Positions 1 to 8,247 of a stretch of 64,000 bases of DNA are shown here, in pieces. This DNA comes from Acidobacteriaceae bacterium (lineage in GTDB: Bacteria; Acidobacteriota; Terriglobia; Terriglobales; Acidobacteriaceae), in NCBI GenBank assembly GCA_003134815.1, contig PLCO01000053.1:1-64000 (forward strand), in the 5' to 3' direction. Each line of letters opens with the position of its first letter. Positions within the stretch are counted from its first letter, which is position 1. The translations under genes and the position numbers were made by a program. A model generated the notes under the pieces. The model ran no database searches, was not told where the DNA came from, and was given only the letters and a program-made list of their open reading frames with translations.

Positions 1-744
1 GGCCACGTCAAGGGCGCGTTCACTTCCGCAGTCGCGTCAAAGAAAGGTCTTTTCGAGGTTGCCAACGGCGGCACGCTCTTTCTGGACGAGATCGCCACCA
101 TGGGACTCGACACGCAGTCCAAGATTCTGCGCGTGCTGCAGGACAAGCGCTTCATGCACCTCGGCGGTATTCAGGAGCTTCAGGTGGATGTGCGCATTCT
201 GGCCGCGACCAACGTCGATCTCCGCCAGGCCGTGCGCGACGGCCGCTTCCGCGAGGATCTCTTTTACCGCCTGAACGTGATCACCGTTGATCTGCCGCCA
301 CTGCGCTCACGCCGTGAGGATATTCCGCTGCTGGTCCAGCACTTTCTCGAGTTCTATGCCAACGAGAATAATTTCGGCTCGCGCAAACTCTCCACTGATG
401 CGATGCGCGCGCTCATCGATTACGACTGGCCGGGTAACGTCCGCGAGCTTGAGAACGCCATCGAGCGCGGCGTCGTGCTTTCATCGGGCCCGATGATCGG
501 CGCCGAGCTGCTGCCCGGCCAAATTACCGGCCGCAGCTTTCAGGACGCGCTCCTTGAGCACAATCCGAATTCTTCGCTCTTTGACATTCTTGAAGTCATC
601 GAGCGCCGCATCATCATCGAAAAGCTCGAGCGCTGCAATTGGAACCAGACCGAAGCTGCCGAGCAGTTCCGCATTCCGCTCTCCACGCTGAACCAGAAGA
701 TCAAGCGCCTCAACATTGAGATCCGCAAGCGGGGCAGAGAATAA
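1..744 (+). CDS. Sigma-54-dependent response regulator/activator, Fis family (5' truncated)
   Basis: This is the C-terminal part of a bacterial enhancer-binding protein that uses ATP hydrolysis to open sigma-54 promoters. The reading frame is open from base 1, so the track start at 100 is internal. The first residues carry GAFTSA, the sigma-54 contact loop (normally GAFTGA), followed by the Walker B segment GGTLFLDEI. Further on are the sensor and arginine-finger region ([10 protein letters not shown]), the WPGNVREL lid signature and a C-terminal Fis-type helix-turn-helix ([18 protein letters not shown]). The N-terminal sensory domain and Walker A lie outside the window, so the signal it senses is unknown. 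The GAFTSA variant is unusual. Family assignment is secure; the regulon is not visible. Confidence 0.93.
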   Translation, partial: GHVKGAFTSAVASKKGLFEVANGGTLFLDEIATMGLDTQSKILRVLQDKRFMHLGGIQELQVDVRILAATNVDLRQAVRDGRFREDLFYRLNVITVDLPPLRSRREDIPLLVQHFLEFYANENNFGSRKLSTDAMRALIDYDWPGNVRELENAIERGVVLSSGPMIGAELLPGQITGRSFQDALLEHNPNSSLFDILEVIERRIIIEKLERCNWNQTEAAEQFRIPLSTLNQKIKRLNIEIRKRGRE

Positions 745-750
745 AAAGCA

Positions 751-902
751 GGGAACAGGGAATAGGGAACAGGGAATAGAAAACCTTGCTTGGCTATCAG
801 TCGGCGATCTGCCGACAACTGGCAACTGACCACCGACCGCCATGAACCGCCCTCTGATTACTGAGAACTGCGAACTGAGAACTGTGAACTGTGAACTGCT
901 CA
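751..902. repeat. Two degenerate heptanucleotide tandem arrays
   Basis: Bases 751-778 are four 7-bp units alternating GGGAACA and GGGAATA. Bases 861-902 are six 7-bp units of the form CTGNGAA, and the last unit touches the ATG of the EVE gene. The stretch between them (about 795-842) also has a loose 7-bp rhythm. No protein-coding signal is seen here; the ORF-track start at 842 translates the array. The arrays belong to a family found throughout this window. Confidence 0.7.
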
Positions 903-1282
903 TGTCCTACTTCCTCTTCAAATCCGAGCCCGGCGTCTACTCCTTTGACGATCTAGTGCGCGACGGCGAAACTGATTGGGACGGAGTGACGAATCCGACC
1001 GCCGTAAAGAACCTGCGCGAGATGAAGCCGGGAACGAAGTGGATCTTCTATCACACCGGCGACGAACGCACCGCTGTGGGAACGGGCACAGTCCTCAGCG
1101 TCGATGCGGCCGATCCCAAGGTCCCGATCGTTCGCGTGAAGGCAGGCAAACGCCTCAAGAATCCGAAGACCCTTGTACAAATCAAAGCGGAAAAGCTCTT
1201 CTCCCGCTCACCGCTTGTCCTTATTGGCCGGCTCTCGGTCGTGCCGCTTACCAAAGAGCAGTGGGATTGGTTTGCAAAGTAA
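902..1282 (+). CDS. EVE domain-containing protein (PUA-like fold)
   Basis: A 126-residue protein beginning MSYFLFKSEP, the characteristic start of EVE-domain proteins. They share the PUA-like fold and are thought to bind modified bases in nucleic acids. The body also matches (WDGVTNPTAVKNLREM, then WIFYHTGDERTAVGTG), and the single domain fills the chain. I chose ATG 902 rather than the track start at 842, because the extra 20 residues only translate a heptanucleotide repeat and family members begin at this MSYFLFK. It lies between a regulator and a toxin-antitoxin pair and has no obvious operon partner. The molecular substrate is not known from sequence. Confidence 0.88.
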   Translation: MSYFLFKSEPGVYSFDDLVRDGETDWDGVTNPTAVKNLREMKPGTKWIFYHTGDERTAVGTGTVLSVDAADPKVPIVRVKAGKRLKNPKTLVQIKAEKLFSRSPLVLIGRLSVVPLTKEQWDWFAK

Positions 1283-1300
1283 GGAAACAATGTAGTAGGA

Positions 1301-1330
1301 TTTCCTTGTTTCCTTGTTTCCTTGTTTCTC
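1301..1330. repeat. Octanucleotide tandem array (TTTCCTTG)
   Basis: Three exact 8-bp units of TTTCCTTG plus a partial fourth lie in the short gap between the EVE gene and the antitoxin gene. The array is pyrimidine-rich on this strand and has no coding meaning. It resembles the other short-period arrays of the window but with a period of 8. Confidence 0.65.
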
Positions 1331-1358
1331 TAATTCCTTTCGCCAAAGAGGATCCGTC

Positions 1359-1583
1359 ATGCTGGCCAAACTGACCGTTAAGAACCAACTCACCCTGCCC
1401 AAAGCGGTGGCAAAGAACTTCAAAGGAGTCGAGTATTTCGACGTGAGCACCGACGGAAGTTCCATCACTCTGCGCCCACTGCAACGCAGCCGCGCCGACG
1501 AGGTGCGGGAATATCTCGCCCAACTAGGGATCACCGAGCAGGATGTGAAAGACGCCATTGCCTGGGCGCGCTCGACCGAATGA
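1359..1583 (+). CDS. AbrB/MazE-type antitoxin, partner of the PIN toxin
   Basis: A 74-residue protein with an N-terminal swapped-hairpin AbrB fold (MLAKLTVKNQLTLPKAVAKN), the DNA-binding module of many antitoxins that autoregulate their operon. The C-terminal half (SRADEVREYLAQLGITEQDV) is helical and would wrap the toxin. The start is set at ATG 1359, where family homology begins; the track start at 1314 translates the upstream repeat. Its stop overlaps the toxin start in an ATGA junction, so the two are translationally coupled. By analogy with known modules it should neutralise the downstream PIN ribonuclease. Confidence 0.82.
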   Translation: MLAKLTVKNQLTLPKAVAKNFKGVEYFDVSTDGSSITLRPLQRSRADEVREYLAQLGITEQDVKDAIAWARSTE

Positions 1584-2020
1584 CCGGACAGCCAGTCCTC
1601 CGCGTCGTCTTCGACACGAACACCGTCATTTCAGCCCTTGTTTTTTCCGCCAGTCGCCTAGCGTGGCTGCGACGGCACTGGCGGAGTGGTGCCTGCGTTC
1701 CGCTTGTCTGCCGCGCAACCGTCACGGAACTGATAGGAATTCTGGAGTATTCAAAATTTCGACTTTCCGCCGAGCGGCGATTGGAGTTGCAGGGAGACTA
1801 CCTTCCCTACTGCGAGAGCATCAGTTGCGTCGAGCAATGTCCGGTTTCATGCCGCGATGCCAAGGATCAGCCCTTTCTCGATCTCGCCCACTGCGGCAAA
1901 GCCGATTTGCTAGTGAGCGGCGACGATGATCTGCTCTCGTTGGCGGGCCAAACCAGCTTTGTCATCGAGTCGCCAGAATTTTACCGCCGCAGAGTTGCGG
2001 GCGCGGGGTTGCAGCTTTGA
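1580..2020 (+). CDS. PIN-domain toxin (COG1569-type, VapC-like ribonuclease)
   Basis: A 146-residue PIN-domain protein. The acidic metal-binding residues are recognisable: an Asp in VVFDTNTVISAL near the N terminus, a Glu in TVTELIGIL, and Asp residues in CRDAKDQPFLDLA and LLVSGDDDLLSL. This pattern matches the 'putative toxin-antitoxin system toxin component, PIN family' group, predicted Mg-dependent endoribonucleases. It overlaps the upstream AbrB-type antitoxin by 4 bp. All acidic positions are present, so it is probably catalytically intact. The RNA target cannot be deduced. Confidence 0.87.
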   Translation: MTGQPVLRVVFDTNTVISALVFSASRLAWLRRHWRSGACVPLVCRATVTELIGILEYSKFRLSAERRLELQGDYLPYCESISCVEQCPVSCRDAKDQPFLDLAHCGKADLLVSGDDDLLSLAGQTSFVIESPEFYRRRVAGAGLQL

Positions 2021-2122
2021 CTCAGCAAGGTTAAAAATGTCGCGGTATTCGCTAAACGCAGCTTCGATCGCCTTGCTTTCGACTCGTTGAATATTCCTCA
2101 GTGAATCTCGGCTCATTCGGAA

Positions 2123-2710
2123 CTATTTCTTAGCCACAGGTCCGAGCGGCCACACGGTTTTCCCATAGACCTCATTCAGCACCTGCGCCAGGCCCGTGTA
2201 TACGGCCGACGCACCGCAAAAAAGGCCCACCCATCCGGCCGCGTTGCCGATTTCAGCGCTGCCTGTAGCGTCTCCGGCGGCCAGCATGAAGAACAACACT
2301 GTCAGCGATCCGAAGACCACCTGCAGCGCGCGATTGAGCCTGAGCGTGGCGAAGAATAAAACGAGCGTGAAGACGCCCCACATGACGAGGTAGGCCGGGA
2401 CGCTCAATCCCGAAGGCCCAGCGACACCCAGACCTGCTTTGGGCAAGGTAATGAGGACCACCAGCGAAAGCCAGAACATGCCGTAACTGGTGAACGCCGT
2501 GGCAGCGAAGGTGTTGCCCTTCTTCCATTCCATCATGCCGGCGATCACCTGAGCGATGCCGCCGTAAAAGATTCCCATCGAGAGAATCATCGAATCCAGC
2601 GCAATGAATCCTGCGTTGTGCAGATTGAGCAGGATGGTGGTCATTCCGAAGCCGATCAGTCCGAGAGGCGCGGGATTGCCCGTTTTGTCGGGGACAATTG
2701 TGTCAGACAT
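2123..2710 (-). CDS. satP: Acetate/succinate transporter, GPR1/FUN34/YaaH (SatP) family
   Basis: A 195-residue integral membrane protein with six hydrophobic segments. It opens with [23 protein letters not shown], which contains the NPAPLGL signature of the AceTr family of acetate/succinate proton symporters and channels. The start is placed at the ATG at 2710 because an AAGGAG ribosome site lies just upstream and the family starts here; the track extends 24 residues further without homology. It is monocistronic and points toward the toxin gene. Acetate is the likely substrate by family, though the ion preference cannot be read from sequence. Confidence 0.88.
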   Translation of the reverse strand: MSDTIVPDKTGNPAPLGLIGFGMTTILLNLHNAGFIALDSMILSMGIFYGGIAQVIAGMMEWKKGNTFAATAFTSYGMFWLSLVVLITLPKAGLGVAGPSGLSVPAYLVMWGVFTLVLFFATLRLNRALQVVFGSLTVLFFMLAAGDATGSAEIGNAAGWVGLFCGASAVYTGLAQVLNEVYGKTVWPLGPVAKK

Positions 2711-2847
2711 GGTCTTTCTCCTTAAGAAGGGGAGGGAAGTGATGGGGACGAAACTTGACTCAGGAATGCTGCGCGCATTCAAGAGTGTCCCGTTGAACCG
2801 GAAGGAATTCTAGCACGGGCTTCGTGGAGCGCGCATTCATTCTCTAT

Positions 2848-3849
2848 TCAACTTTTTTCAATTTCTCCGGCGAGCCAGGCTTTGGTATTCAGAAGCTGCC
2901 GCTGATCGAGCGCCCACACCTTGCCCGTCATCTCGTCGGGCGCGCGGCCTTCGCGCGCGGACTTCTCAAACTCGCTGGCCACAGCCTGCATTTTCGCGTC
3001 GAGATCGTCGACGAAGTTCAGCACCAGCGCCTCGGGAATCATGGGCAGCTTGGGCGAGCCGAACTCCAGCTTGCCGTGATGCGACAAAATCATGTGCAGC
3101 ACCAGCGTGCGAAGGCGATCGGGGAAACCGGGCAGCCCGGCGATTGTCTTCTCCACCAATTCGACGCCCATCTGGATGTGCCCCAGGAGCACGCCTTCCA
3201 CTGTGTAGTCGAATCCTGTCTCCCAACTGAGCTCGCGAATCTTGCCGATGTCGTGCAGGATCACTCCCGTAACCAGCAGATCGCGATTGAGCATTGCGTA
3301 GTGCGCGGCCACGCGATCGGCGAGACCCAGCAAACTCACTACGTGCTCCAGCAGCCCGCCCAGCCACGCATGATGCAGTCCTCGCGCAGCCGGCGCCTCG
3401 CGAAACGCCTGTGCGATCGGTGCGTCGGTGAGCAAAGCGGTGAGCAGCCGCTTGAGATCCGGATTAGCTATGCTCGCGACGCTTGCCTCAAGAATCGCCC
3501 ACAGCTCGCCCACGTCGCGTGTGGTCGCGGGCAGCATATCCATCTTGTCGGCTTCGCCGTCGAGCGCCTTGCGAAGCTGATCCACCTTCACCTGCGCGCG
3601 GTCATCGTATCGCGACACGCTGCCGCGCACTTTCACGATGTCGCCACGGTCGAATTCCCTGGCGATACGCGGGTCGCCCAACTCCCACACGCGCCCTTCA
3701 ATCGGCCCCGTCTTGTCGCCGAGCGTCAGGCTCAGATACGGCTTGTTTTGCTTGGTGGTCCGCTGCTGTTTTGCCAGCACCAGGAAGAAGCTGTCGAAAG
3801 GCTTGCCCTCATCGAAGCCCATCAGATCCGCAATATAGATGTCTTTCAT
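2848..3849 (-). CDS. 3'-5' exoribonuclease, YhaM family (OB fold + HD domain)
   Basis: A 333-residue protein with an N-terminal OB-fold nucleic-acid binding domain (about residues 15-95, with LVLAKQQRTTKQNKPYLSL) and an HD phosphohydrolase domain (about 140-310). The HD domain carries HHAWLGGLLEH, the metal-binding doublet in VTGVILHDIGKIREL, and ILSHHGKLEFGSP. This OB-HD arrangement is that of YhaM, a Mn-dependent 3'-5' exoribonuclease in Firmicutes. The start at 3849 (MKDIYIADL) replaces the longer track start because homology begins there. It stands alone on the minus strand. The substrate (RNA versus single-stranded DNA) is inferred from the family only. Confidence 0.85.
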   Translation of the reverse strand: MKDIYIADLMGFDEGKPFDSFFLVLAKQQRTTKQNKPYLSLTLGDKTGPIEGRVWELGDPRIAREFDRGDIVKVRGSVSRYDDRAQVKVDQLRKALDGEADKMDMLPATTRDVGELWAILEASVASIANPDLKRLLTALLTDAPIAQAFREAPAARGLHHAWLGGLLEHVVSLLGLADRVAAHYAMLNRDLLVTGVILHDIGKIRELSWETGFDYTVEGVLLGHIQMGVELVEKTIAGLPGFPDRLRTLVLHMILSHHGKLEFGSPKLPMIPEALVLNFVDDLDAKMQAVASEFEKSAREGRAPDEMTGKVWALDQRQLLNTKAWLAGEIEKS

Positions 3850-4015
3850 TCTGCCGAGAAGATTAACGCAATTCTCCCGCAAAGCCAAAGGCGCCGCTTG
3901 GAATCGAATGATATTGCTGATATTGCGACGCCCCAGAGACACGGCGAGCCCGGGAATTTGCTCCCAGGCCCGGTCGTCTGGACTGCTTGAATCGATACGC
4001 TTGAATCTACACGCG

Positions 4016-5821
4016 CTACTGCTGTGTGGGCGGCTGCGGTTGCGGCTGGTCAGGATGGTCAGAAGGAGCAGGCGCTCCGGGAACGGGAGGAATCGGCGTT
4101 GGCTGCTGCACGGGCTTGGGCTGCGACTCTTCCGGACTCTTCTTTTTATTCGCGAGCCTGGTTTTGTCGGTTATGGCTGTCGCCGTTTTCTTCTTCTTTT
4201 TTCCCGACGTATCTCCTGACAATCCCAAGGGAGATGACTGCGTTTGCTGGTCGGCTACCTCTCCAGCGTCAGGCGGCAAGGGTCCTGTGGAACCGGCTTG
4301 CCCGGGGGCGGTTTTTGTCTTCGTTGTTTTTGCCTGCCGTGCGCGCGCGCTAAAGCGCGTCTTTACGGTTGGCGCGGTCGGCTCCAGCGGATTTGCCGGC
4401 TGGTCGGCATTCGAAGCAGTCTCTGGATTCGATGGGGGCAGCGCGCCCGCATCTTCGGTGGCGGAGTTGGTTTTCGCCGGAGGCAACGTCTCGCGCGGCG
4501 CCTGGCCGTAGCGGATTTTTTCTTTCTTGCCGGGCTTCTCGGTGGCTGCCTCTTCTTTTTTGTTTTTCTTGTTCTTTTTCGTCGTCGCAGCTGCCGGCGT
4601 TGCCGGCGGTGCGCTGGGCGTGCCGGCTTGGGCCTCGGCGGGAGCCCCTGCTGGCGGCGTAGCCGTACCTGACTTATCGCGGAAGGTGCGCGTGCTTTCG
4701 CGGAAGCGCGTCCTTTCCACTTTGGCTTTTTTCTTGGGCGCCGGCGGCACGTACGCGCTAAAGCTGATGCTCGAATGGGTCTCAGCGGGTGTTGCGCCGT
4801 CATCCGCGTATCCCGGCTTGATCTGGATAAAGGCCTGATCCCGCATCTGGCTCAGATAATCGCGAATGGCCGGGTCCATCAGGCTCATGTAGTAAGCCTG
4901 TTCCACGTCCTCTTGCGCGTCCTTGTAGGGCCGCGGTCCGCCGGGCGTATGCTGCACGACCTTGAGGATGATGTAGCCCTGCCGGGTGAGGATTGGATCG
5001 GTGTACTGGCCCGACGCCAAATTGAATGTCTTTTCCTCAAGAACCTTTGACAACTGGCCGCGCTTGTACTGGCCCAGATCGCCGCCGGACGCGGCAGTGG
5101 AGCCGTCGCTGAAGCTCCTCGCCAACTGCGCAAAATCTCCGCCCGCGTGCAGTCGCGCCTCAAGGTCGTCGGCCTTCGCTTTGGCAGCCGCGGCCTTGGC
5201 TGGATCGTCGGATCCGTCGGCCCCAGTCGAAATAAGAATCTCGCTCAGGCGCTCACTTTCCGGCTGCGCGTAATCCTGTTTGTGCTGTTCGTAATACCGC
5301 TCCACCTCGCCGGGCGTTATCTGGATATGTTCGCCGACCTCCTGCCGCATCACTTCCTGAGTGACGATCCGATTGCGGATGTTGGCCTTGAAGTCCTCGA
5401 AGGACACACCCTGTTCTTTAGCGGCCTTTTCCAGATCTTCAATCGTATCCAGGTTGTATTGCTTGCGAATCTCGTCAAGTTTCTTGACCAGTTCCGTCTC
5501 GCCGGTGATGTCGAGTTCCTTGGCCTTGGAGAGCCATAGTTGCTGGTCGATCAGGTTTCGCAGCAGGTCTTTGCGTTCCGCCGCCATCTCCTGCATAGAC
5601 AGGCCGTGCTGGTGTCCCTCCTGGTCGAGTTCGGTTTCCGCGCGGTCGTAGTCTGACTTGGTAATGATCTGGTCATTGACGCGGGCGATAATGTCTTCGA
5701 CCACCGACCCGCCATAGGGGCTTTCGGGCTCGCTCGCCTGCCCGAGTGCAAAGCTGGGACACGCCAACAACGCCGCGCCAAATGCGAAGGCTGCAAATCC
5801 GCGAAAAAGTCTCAAAATCAT
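4016..5821 (-). CDS. SurA/PpiC-like periplasmic peptidyl-prolyl isomerase with long Lys/Pro-rich tail
   Basis: A 601-residue exported protein. A signal peptide (MILRLFRGFAAFAFG...SFALG) is followed by a SurA-type N-terminal chaperone region (VVEDIIARVNDQIITKSDYDR). A parvulin domain follows (LSEILISTG... FAQLARSFSDG...GGDLGQYKRGQ...GYIILKVVQHTPGG). Such proteins fold outer-membrane proteins in the periplasm. From about residue 375 the chain becomes low-complexity, rich in Lys, Pro, Ala and Thr, with repeated short basic runs such as KKNKKNKKEE, and ends in a Pro/Gln tail. SurA itself is about 430 residues, so the tail adds roughly 200. The start was chosen at the signal peptide; the track ORF extends 129 residues into the divergent promoter region. 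A serine protease gene (ctpA) lies divergently. Confidence 0.85.
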   Translation of the reverse strand: MILRLFRGFAAFAFGAALLACPSFALGQASEPESPYGGSVVEDIIARVNDQIITKSDYDRAETELDQEGHQHGLSMQEMAAERKDLLRNLIDQQLWLSKAKELDITGETELVKKLDEIRKQYNLDTIEDLEKAAKEQGVSFEDFKANIRNRIVTQEVMRQEVGEHIQITPGEVERYYEQHKQDYAQPESERLSEILISTGADGSDDPAKAAAAKAKADDLEARLHAGGDFAQLARSFSDGSTAASGGDLGQYKRGQLSKVLEEKTFNLASGQYTDPILTRQGYIILKVVQHTPGGPRPYKDAQEDVEQAYYMSLMDPAIRDYLSQMRDQAFIQIKPGYADDGATPAETHSSISFSAYVPPAPKKKAKVERTRFRESTRTFRDKSGTATPPAGAPAEAQAGTPSAPPATPAAATTKKNKKNKKEEAATEKPGKKEKIRYGQAPRETLPPAKTNSATEDAGALPPSNPETASNADQPANPLEPTAPTVKTRFSARARQAKTTKTKTAPGQAGSTGPLPPDAGEVADQQTQSSPLGLSGDTSGKKKKKTATAITDKTRLANKKKSPEESQPKPVQQPTPIPPVPGAPAPSDHPDQPQPQPPTQQ

Positions 5822-6232
5822 AGAATCGACGTCCGGCCGAGTGCCTGGCGCCCGCTTTCCTGGTGCCTGATGCATAGACGCAATTGTAAATGCCGGGAGA
5901 GCCAAAAAGGAAAGCGGAGGCGGGGCCGTAGGGTGTATCGACATATGCGGGCGCGCAGCGACGGGAAAAGTGACTTCAGGCGACCCCACTCCACGGTAAC
6001 CGGCTATCGGCCCGGCTACAGGCACGTCAAATAAGGCGGTGCTATACTTTAGCCGAAGACAGCTTCGCGGCCTTAGTGCGAGCGGGTCTTCCATCAGTCT
6101 GGCCTTGCCAGTAATGGGCAAGGTCAATTTGTATCGAGCGGAAAACCAGCATTGGCCGGGTTCGCTCTCAGGCGATGGAAAGTCGACCCACTTGTGCCTG
6201 CCGCGCATGTTGTCTGGAGGTTCGGTTTACTC
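5822..6232. promoter_or_regulatory. 411-bp divergent control region between the PpiC gene and ctpA
   Basis: No gene is seen here. The ORF-track extensions into it from both sides lack homology. A TATACT hexamer at 6043-6048 could be a -10 element for ctpA, giving a leader of about 180 nt, but I find no good -35 at the right distance. A GGAGG lies about 12 bases before the ctpA ATG. Confidence 0.35.
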
Positions 6233-7882
6233 ATGACTCTTCGTGCCCGCCGCGCGCTGTTCGCCGTGGTTGTTTTTTTTACCGTCTGTGCCGTGGCCGG
6301 CACCGTGCTGGAGCGCCGCGTCGGCGCACAATCCTCGCAGGATGAGAGCCAACTGCGCGACAGCTTCAAGGCATTCACCGATGTTTACGCGATCGTCGAG
6401 CAGAATTATGCCGAGCCGATCACATCGGACAAAGCCGACGACCTGATCTACGACGGCGCTATTCCGGGCATGTTGCAGGTGCTGGATCCGCACTCGCACT
6501 TCTACGATCCAAAGTCTTATGCCCGTTTGCGCGAGGATCAGCGCGGCCACTACTACGGCGTCGGCATGGTGATCCAGCAGCAGAACGACAACAACGGCAA
6601 GAGCAGCGTATATGTCGTTACTCCCTACGAGGGCACGCCTTCGTTTCGCGCCGGCATTCATCCCGGTGACGAGGTGGTCGCCGTTGATGGCAAGTCGGCC
6701 GATGGCTGGACCTCTGACCAAGTGGCCAAAGCGCTAAAGGGGCCCAAGGGGACGCACGTCCAGGTCACGATGGTTCGTTACGGCCAGGTCAAGCCGCTGG
6801 TCTTCGACCTCGTGCGCGACGAAATTCCGCACCCCTCCGTCGATCTGAAATTCGAAATTCGTCCCGGCATCGGCTACATTCACCTGTCGCAATTCCAGGA
6901 GACGACCGGTCAGGAGATGGACGACGCCATCGACAGCTTCGGCGACCTCAAGGGGCTGGTCCTCGATCTGCGCGAGAATCCGGGAGGCCTGTTAAGCCAG
7001 GCCGTCGATGTCTGCGACCACCTGCTCGCCAAGGGCCAGACCATCGTCTCCCAGCGTGGCCGCGCCTACTCCGACCAGAACTACGTGGCGACGCACGGCA
7101 ATGACGGCAAAACCTTCCCGATCATCGTGCTGGTCAACCGCGACACAGCTTCGGCGGCCGAGATTGTTTCCGGCGCGCTGCAGGATCACGATCGCGCCCT
7201 GATCGTGGGCGAAACCACCTTTGGCAAGGGCCTGGTACAGACCGTCTATAACCTCAGTGAGGACTCCGGTCTCGCGTTAACTACTTATCACTACTACACG
7301 CCGTCGGGCCGTCTCATCCAGCGCGATTATGCAGGAGTTTCGCTCTACGACTACTACAACCACGCCGGCGGTGGGCCCACTTCTTCCGACACCTCCAACC
7401 GCGAGGTCAAGCTGACTGATTCGGGCCGCACCGTCTACGGCGGCGGCGGCATTACGCCCGACGAAAAAATCGAGCCGCAGACCACCAATCGGTTCCAGGA
7501 CGAACTGGTCTACAAAGACGTCTTCTTCCACTTCGCGCCTGTTTACGTGGCCACTCACACCGTCGACAAAAACTTCCAGGTGGACGACGCCGTGCTCGGC
7601 GAATTCAAAAAATTCCTCACCAGCAAGGACGTTGACTGGACTGACGCTGACATCAACGGCGACTCCGATTGGATCAAGGCGCAGATTAAGAAGGACGTCT
7701 TCACCATTCAATTCGGCCAGCTCACCGGGCTGCGCGCTATTGCCGATTGGGACCCAATGGTGCAGAAGGCGCTGACCTACATGCCCGAGGCGCAGGCGCT
7801 TGAAAATAACGCGCACAAGGTTTTGGCGGAAAAGGCGCAGGCCCGCACGGAGCCGAATCCGGGCGCACCTTCCCATCCCTGA
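6233..7882 (+). CDS. ctpA: C-terminal processing peptidase, S41 family
   Basis: A 549-residue exported serine protease. An N-terminal signal or anchor segment (RRALFAVVVFFTVCAVAGTV) is followed by the S41 N-terminal helical part. A PDZ domain follows at about residues 105-190 (VYVVTPYEGTPSFRAGIHPGDEVVAVDG), then the peptidase core. The catalytic Ser is in NRDTASAAEIVSGAL (about 308) and the general-base Lys in TTFGKGLVQT (about 332). The family trims C termini of periplasmic proteins and lipoproteins. The start at ATG 6233 is preceded by GGAGG; the track start at 6152 is inside the control region. The neighbouring divergent PpiC chaperone suggests a shared role in envelope protein quality control. 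Confidence 0.92.
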   Translation: MTLRARRALFAVVVFFTVCAVAGTVLERRVGAQSSQDESQLRDSFKAFTDVYAIVEQNYAEPITSDKADDLIYDGAIPGMLQVLDPHSHFYDPKSYARLREDQRGHYYGVGMVIQQQNDNNGKSSVYVVTPYEGTPSFRAGIHPGDEVVAVDGKSADGWTSDQVAKALKGPKGTHVQVTMVRYGQVKPLVFDLVRDEIPHPSVDLKFEIRPGIGYIHLSQFQETTGQEMDDAIDSFGDLKGLVLDLRENPGGLLSQAVDVCDHLLAKGQTIVSQRGRAYSDQNYVATHGNDGKTFPIIVLVNRDTASAAEIVSGALQDHDRALIVGETTFGKGLVQTVYNLSEDSGLALTTYHYYTPSGRLIQRDYAGVSLYDYYNHAGGGPTSSDTSNREVKLTDSGRTVYGGGGITPDEKIEPQTTNRFQDELVYKDVFFHFAPVYVATHTVDKNFQVDDAVLGEFKKFLTSKDVDWTDADINGDSDWIKAQIKKDVFTIQFGQLTGLRAIADWDPMVQKALTYMPEAQALENNAHKVLAEKAQARTEPNPGAPSHP

Positions 7883-7913
7883 GCAGCGCCGCACACCAAT
7901 TCAAGCAAGACAA

Positions 7914-7943
7914 AAGGCCATCCCGCCGAGGCAGGATGGCCTT
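7914..7943. terminator. Hairpin terminator between ctpA and the small basic gene
   Basis: AAGGCCATCC and GGATGGCCTT form a stem of about 14 bp with one mismatch and a 3-nt loop, about 30 bases after the ctpA stop. It sits between convergent genes (ctpA and the small minus-strand gene), so it may serve both. The T tract is weak. Confidence 0.6.
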
Positions 7944-8056
7944 ACTGTTGTTGAGGCGCCTGAGCGCGATAAGCGCTGGTCTGGCGCGTTGCAAGCCGAC
8001 ACTCTTCCTGAGGCGGCCGTTCAGCCGCGGCGCGAATCGGGCACTTCTGCCATTCT

Positions 8057-8170
8057 CTACCTTGGCGGAGGCGGCGGTGAGAAGATCTCGCGCTTGCGTC
8101 CTGGTTCTGGTTTCGGCTTCGGCTTGGGAGCCTTCTTGACTTCTTTCTTGCCTCTGTCTTTGTTTCCCAT
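8057..8170 (-). CDS. Small Lys/Pro-rich basic protein (37 aa), not in the ORF track
   Basis: Reading the minus strand from the ATG at 8170 gives a 37-residue ORF starting MGNKDRGKKEVKKAPKPKPK and ending IFSPPPPR. It is strongly basic, rich in Lys and Pro, and has no hydrophobic segment. Short proteins beginning with MGNKDRGK-like sequences seem familiar to me as small hypotheticals, but that is recollection, not a search. It is too short for the supplied track, which shows only longer shadows in other frames. No clear ribosome site is visible upstream. It lies divergent from the LOG gene and convergent with ctpA, with a hairpin terminator downstream. Function unknown; nucleic-acid or ribosome association is possible from charge alone. 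Confidence 0.5.
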   Translation of the reverse strand: MGNKDRGKKEVKKAPKPKPKPEPGRKREIFSPPPPPR

Positions 8171-8247
8171 GCAAGCAAGCATGACACAGAAGCCTCAGCC
8201 TGAAAAGGGCCAAACCACTCGGCAACGCAAGTTATTCTGAAACAATC

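Noticed and set aside
2824-3990. Long plus-strand ORF of 388 codons opposite the exoribonuclease gene
   Set aside because: It is antisense to a protein with clear OB and HD motifs, and its translation is rich in His/Arg/Gln without domains, typical of a high-GC shadow frame.
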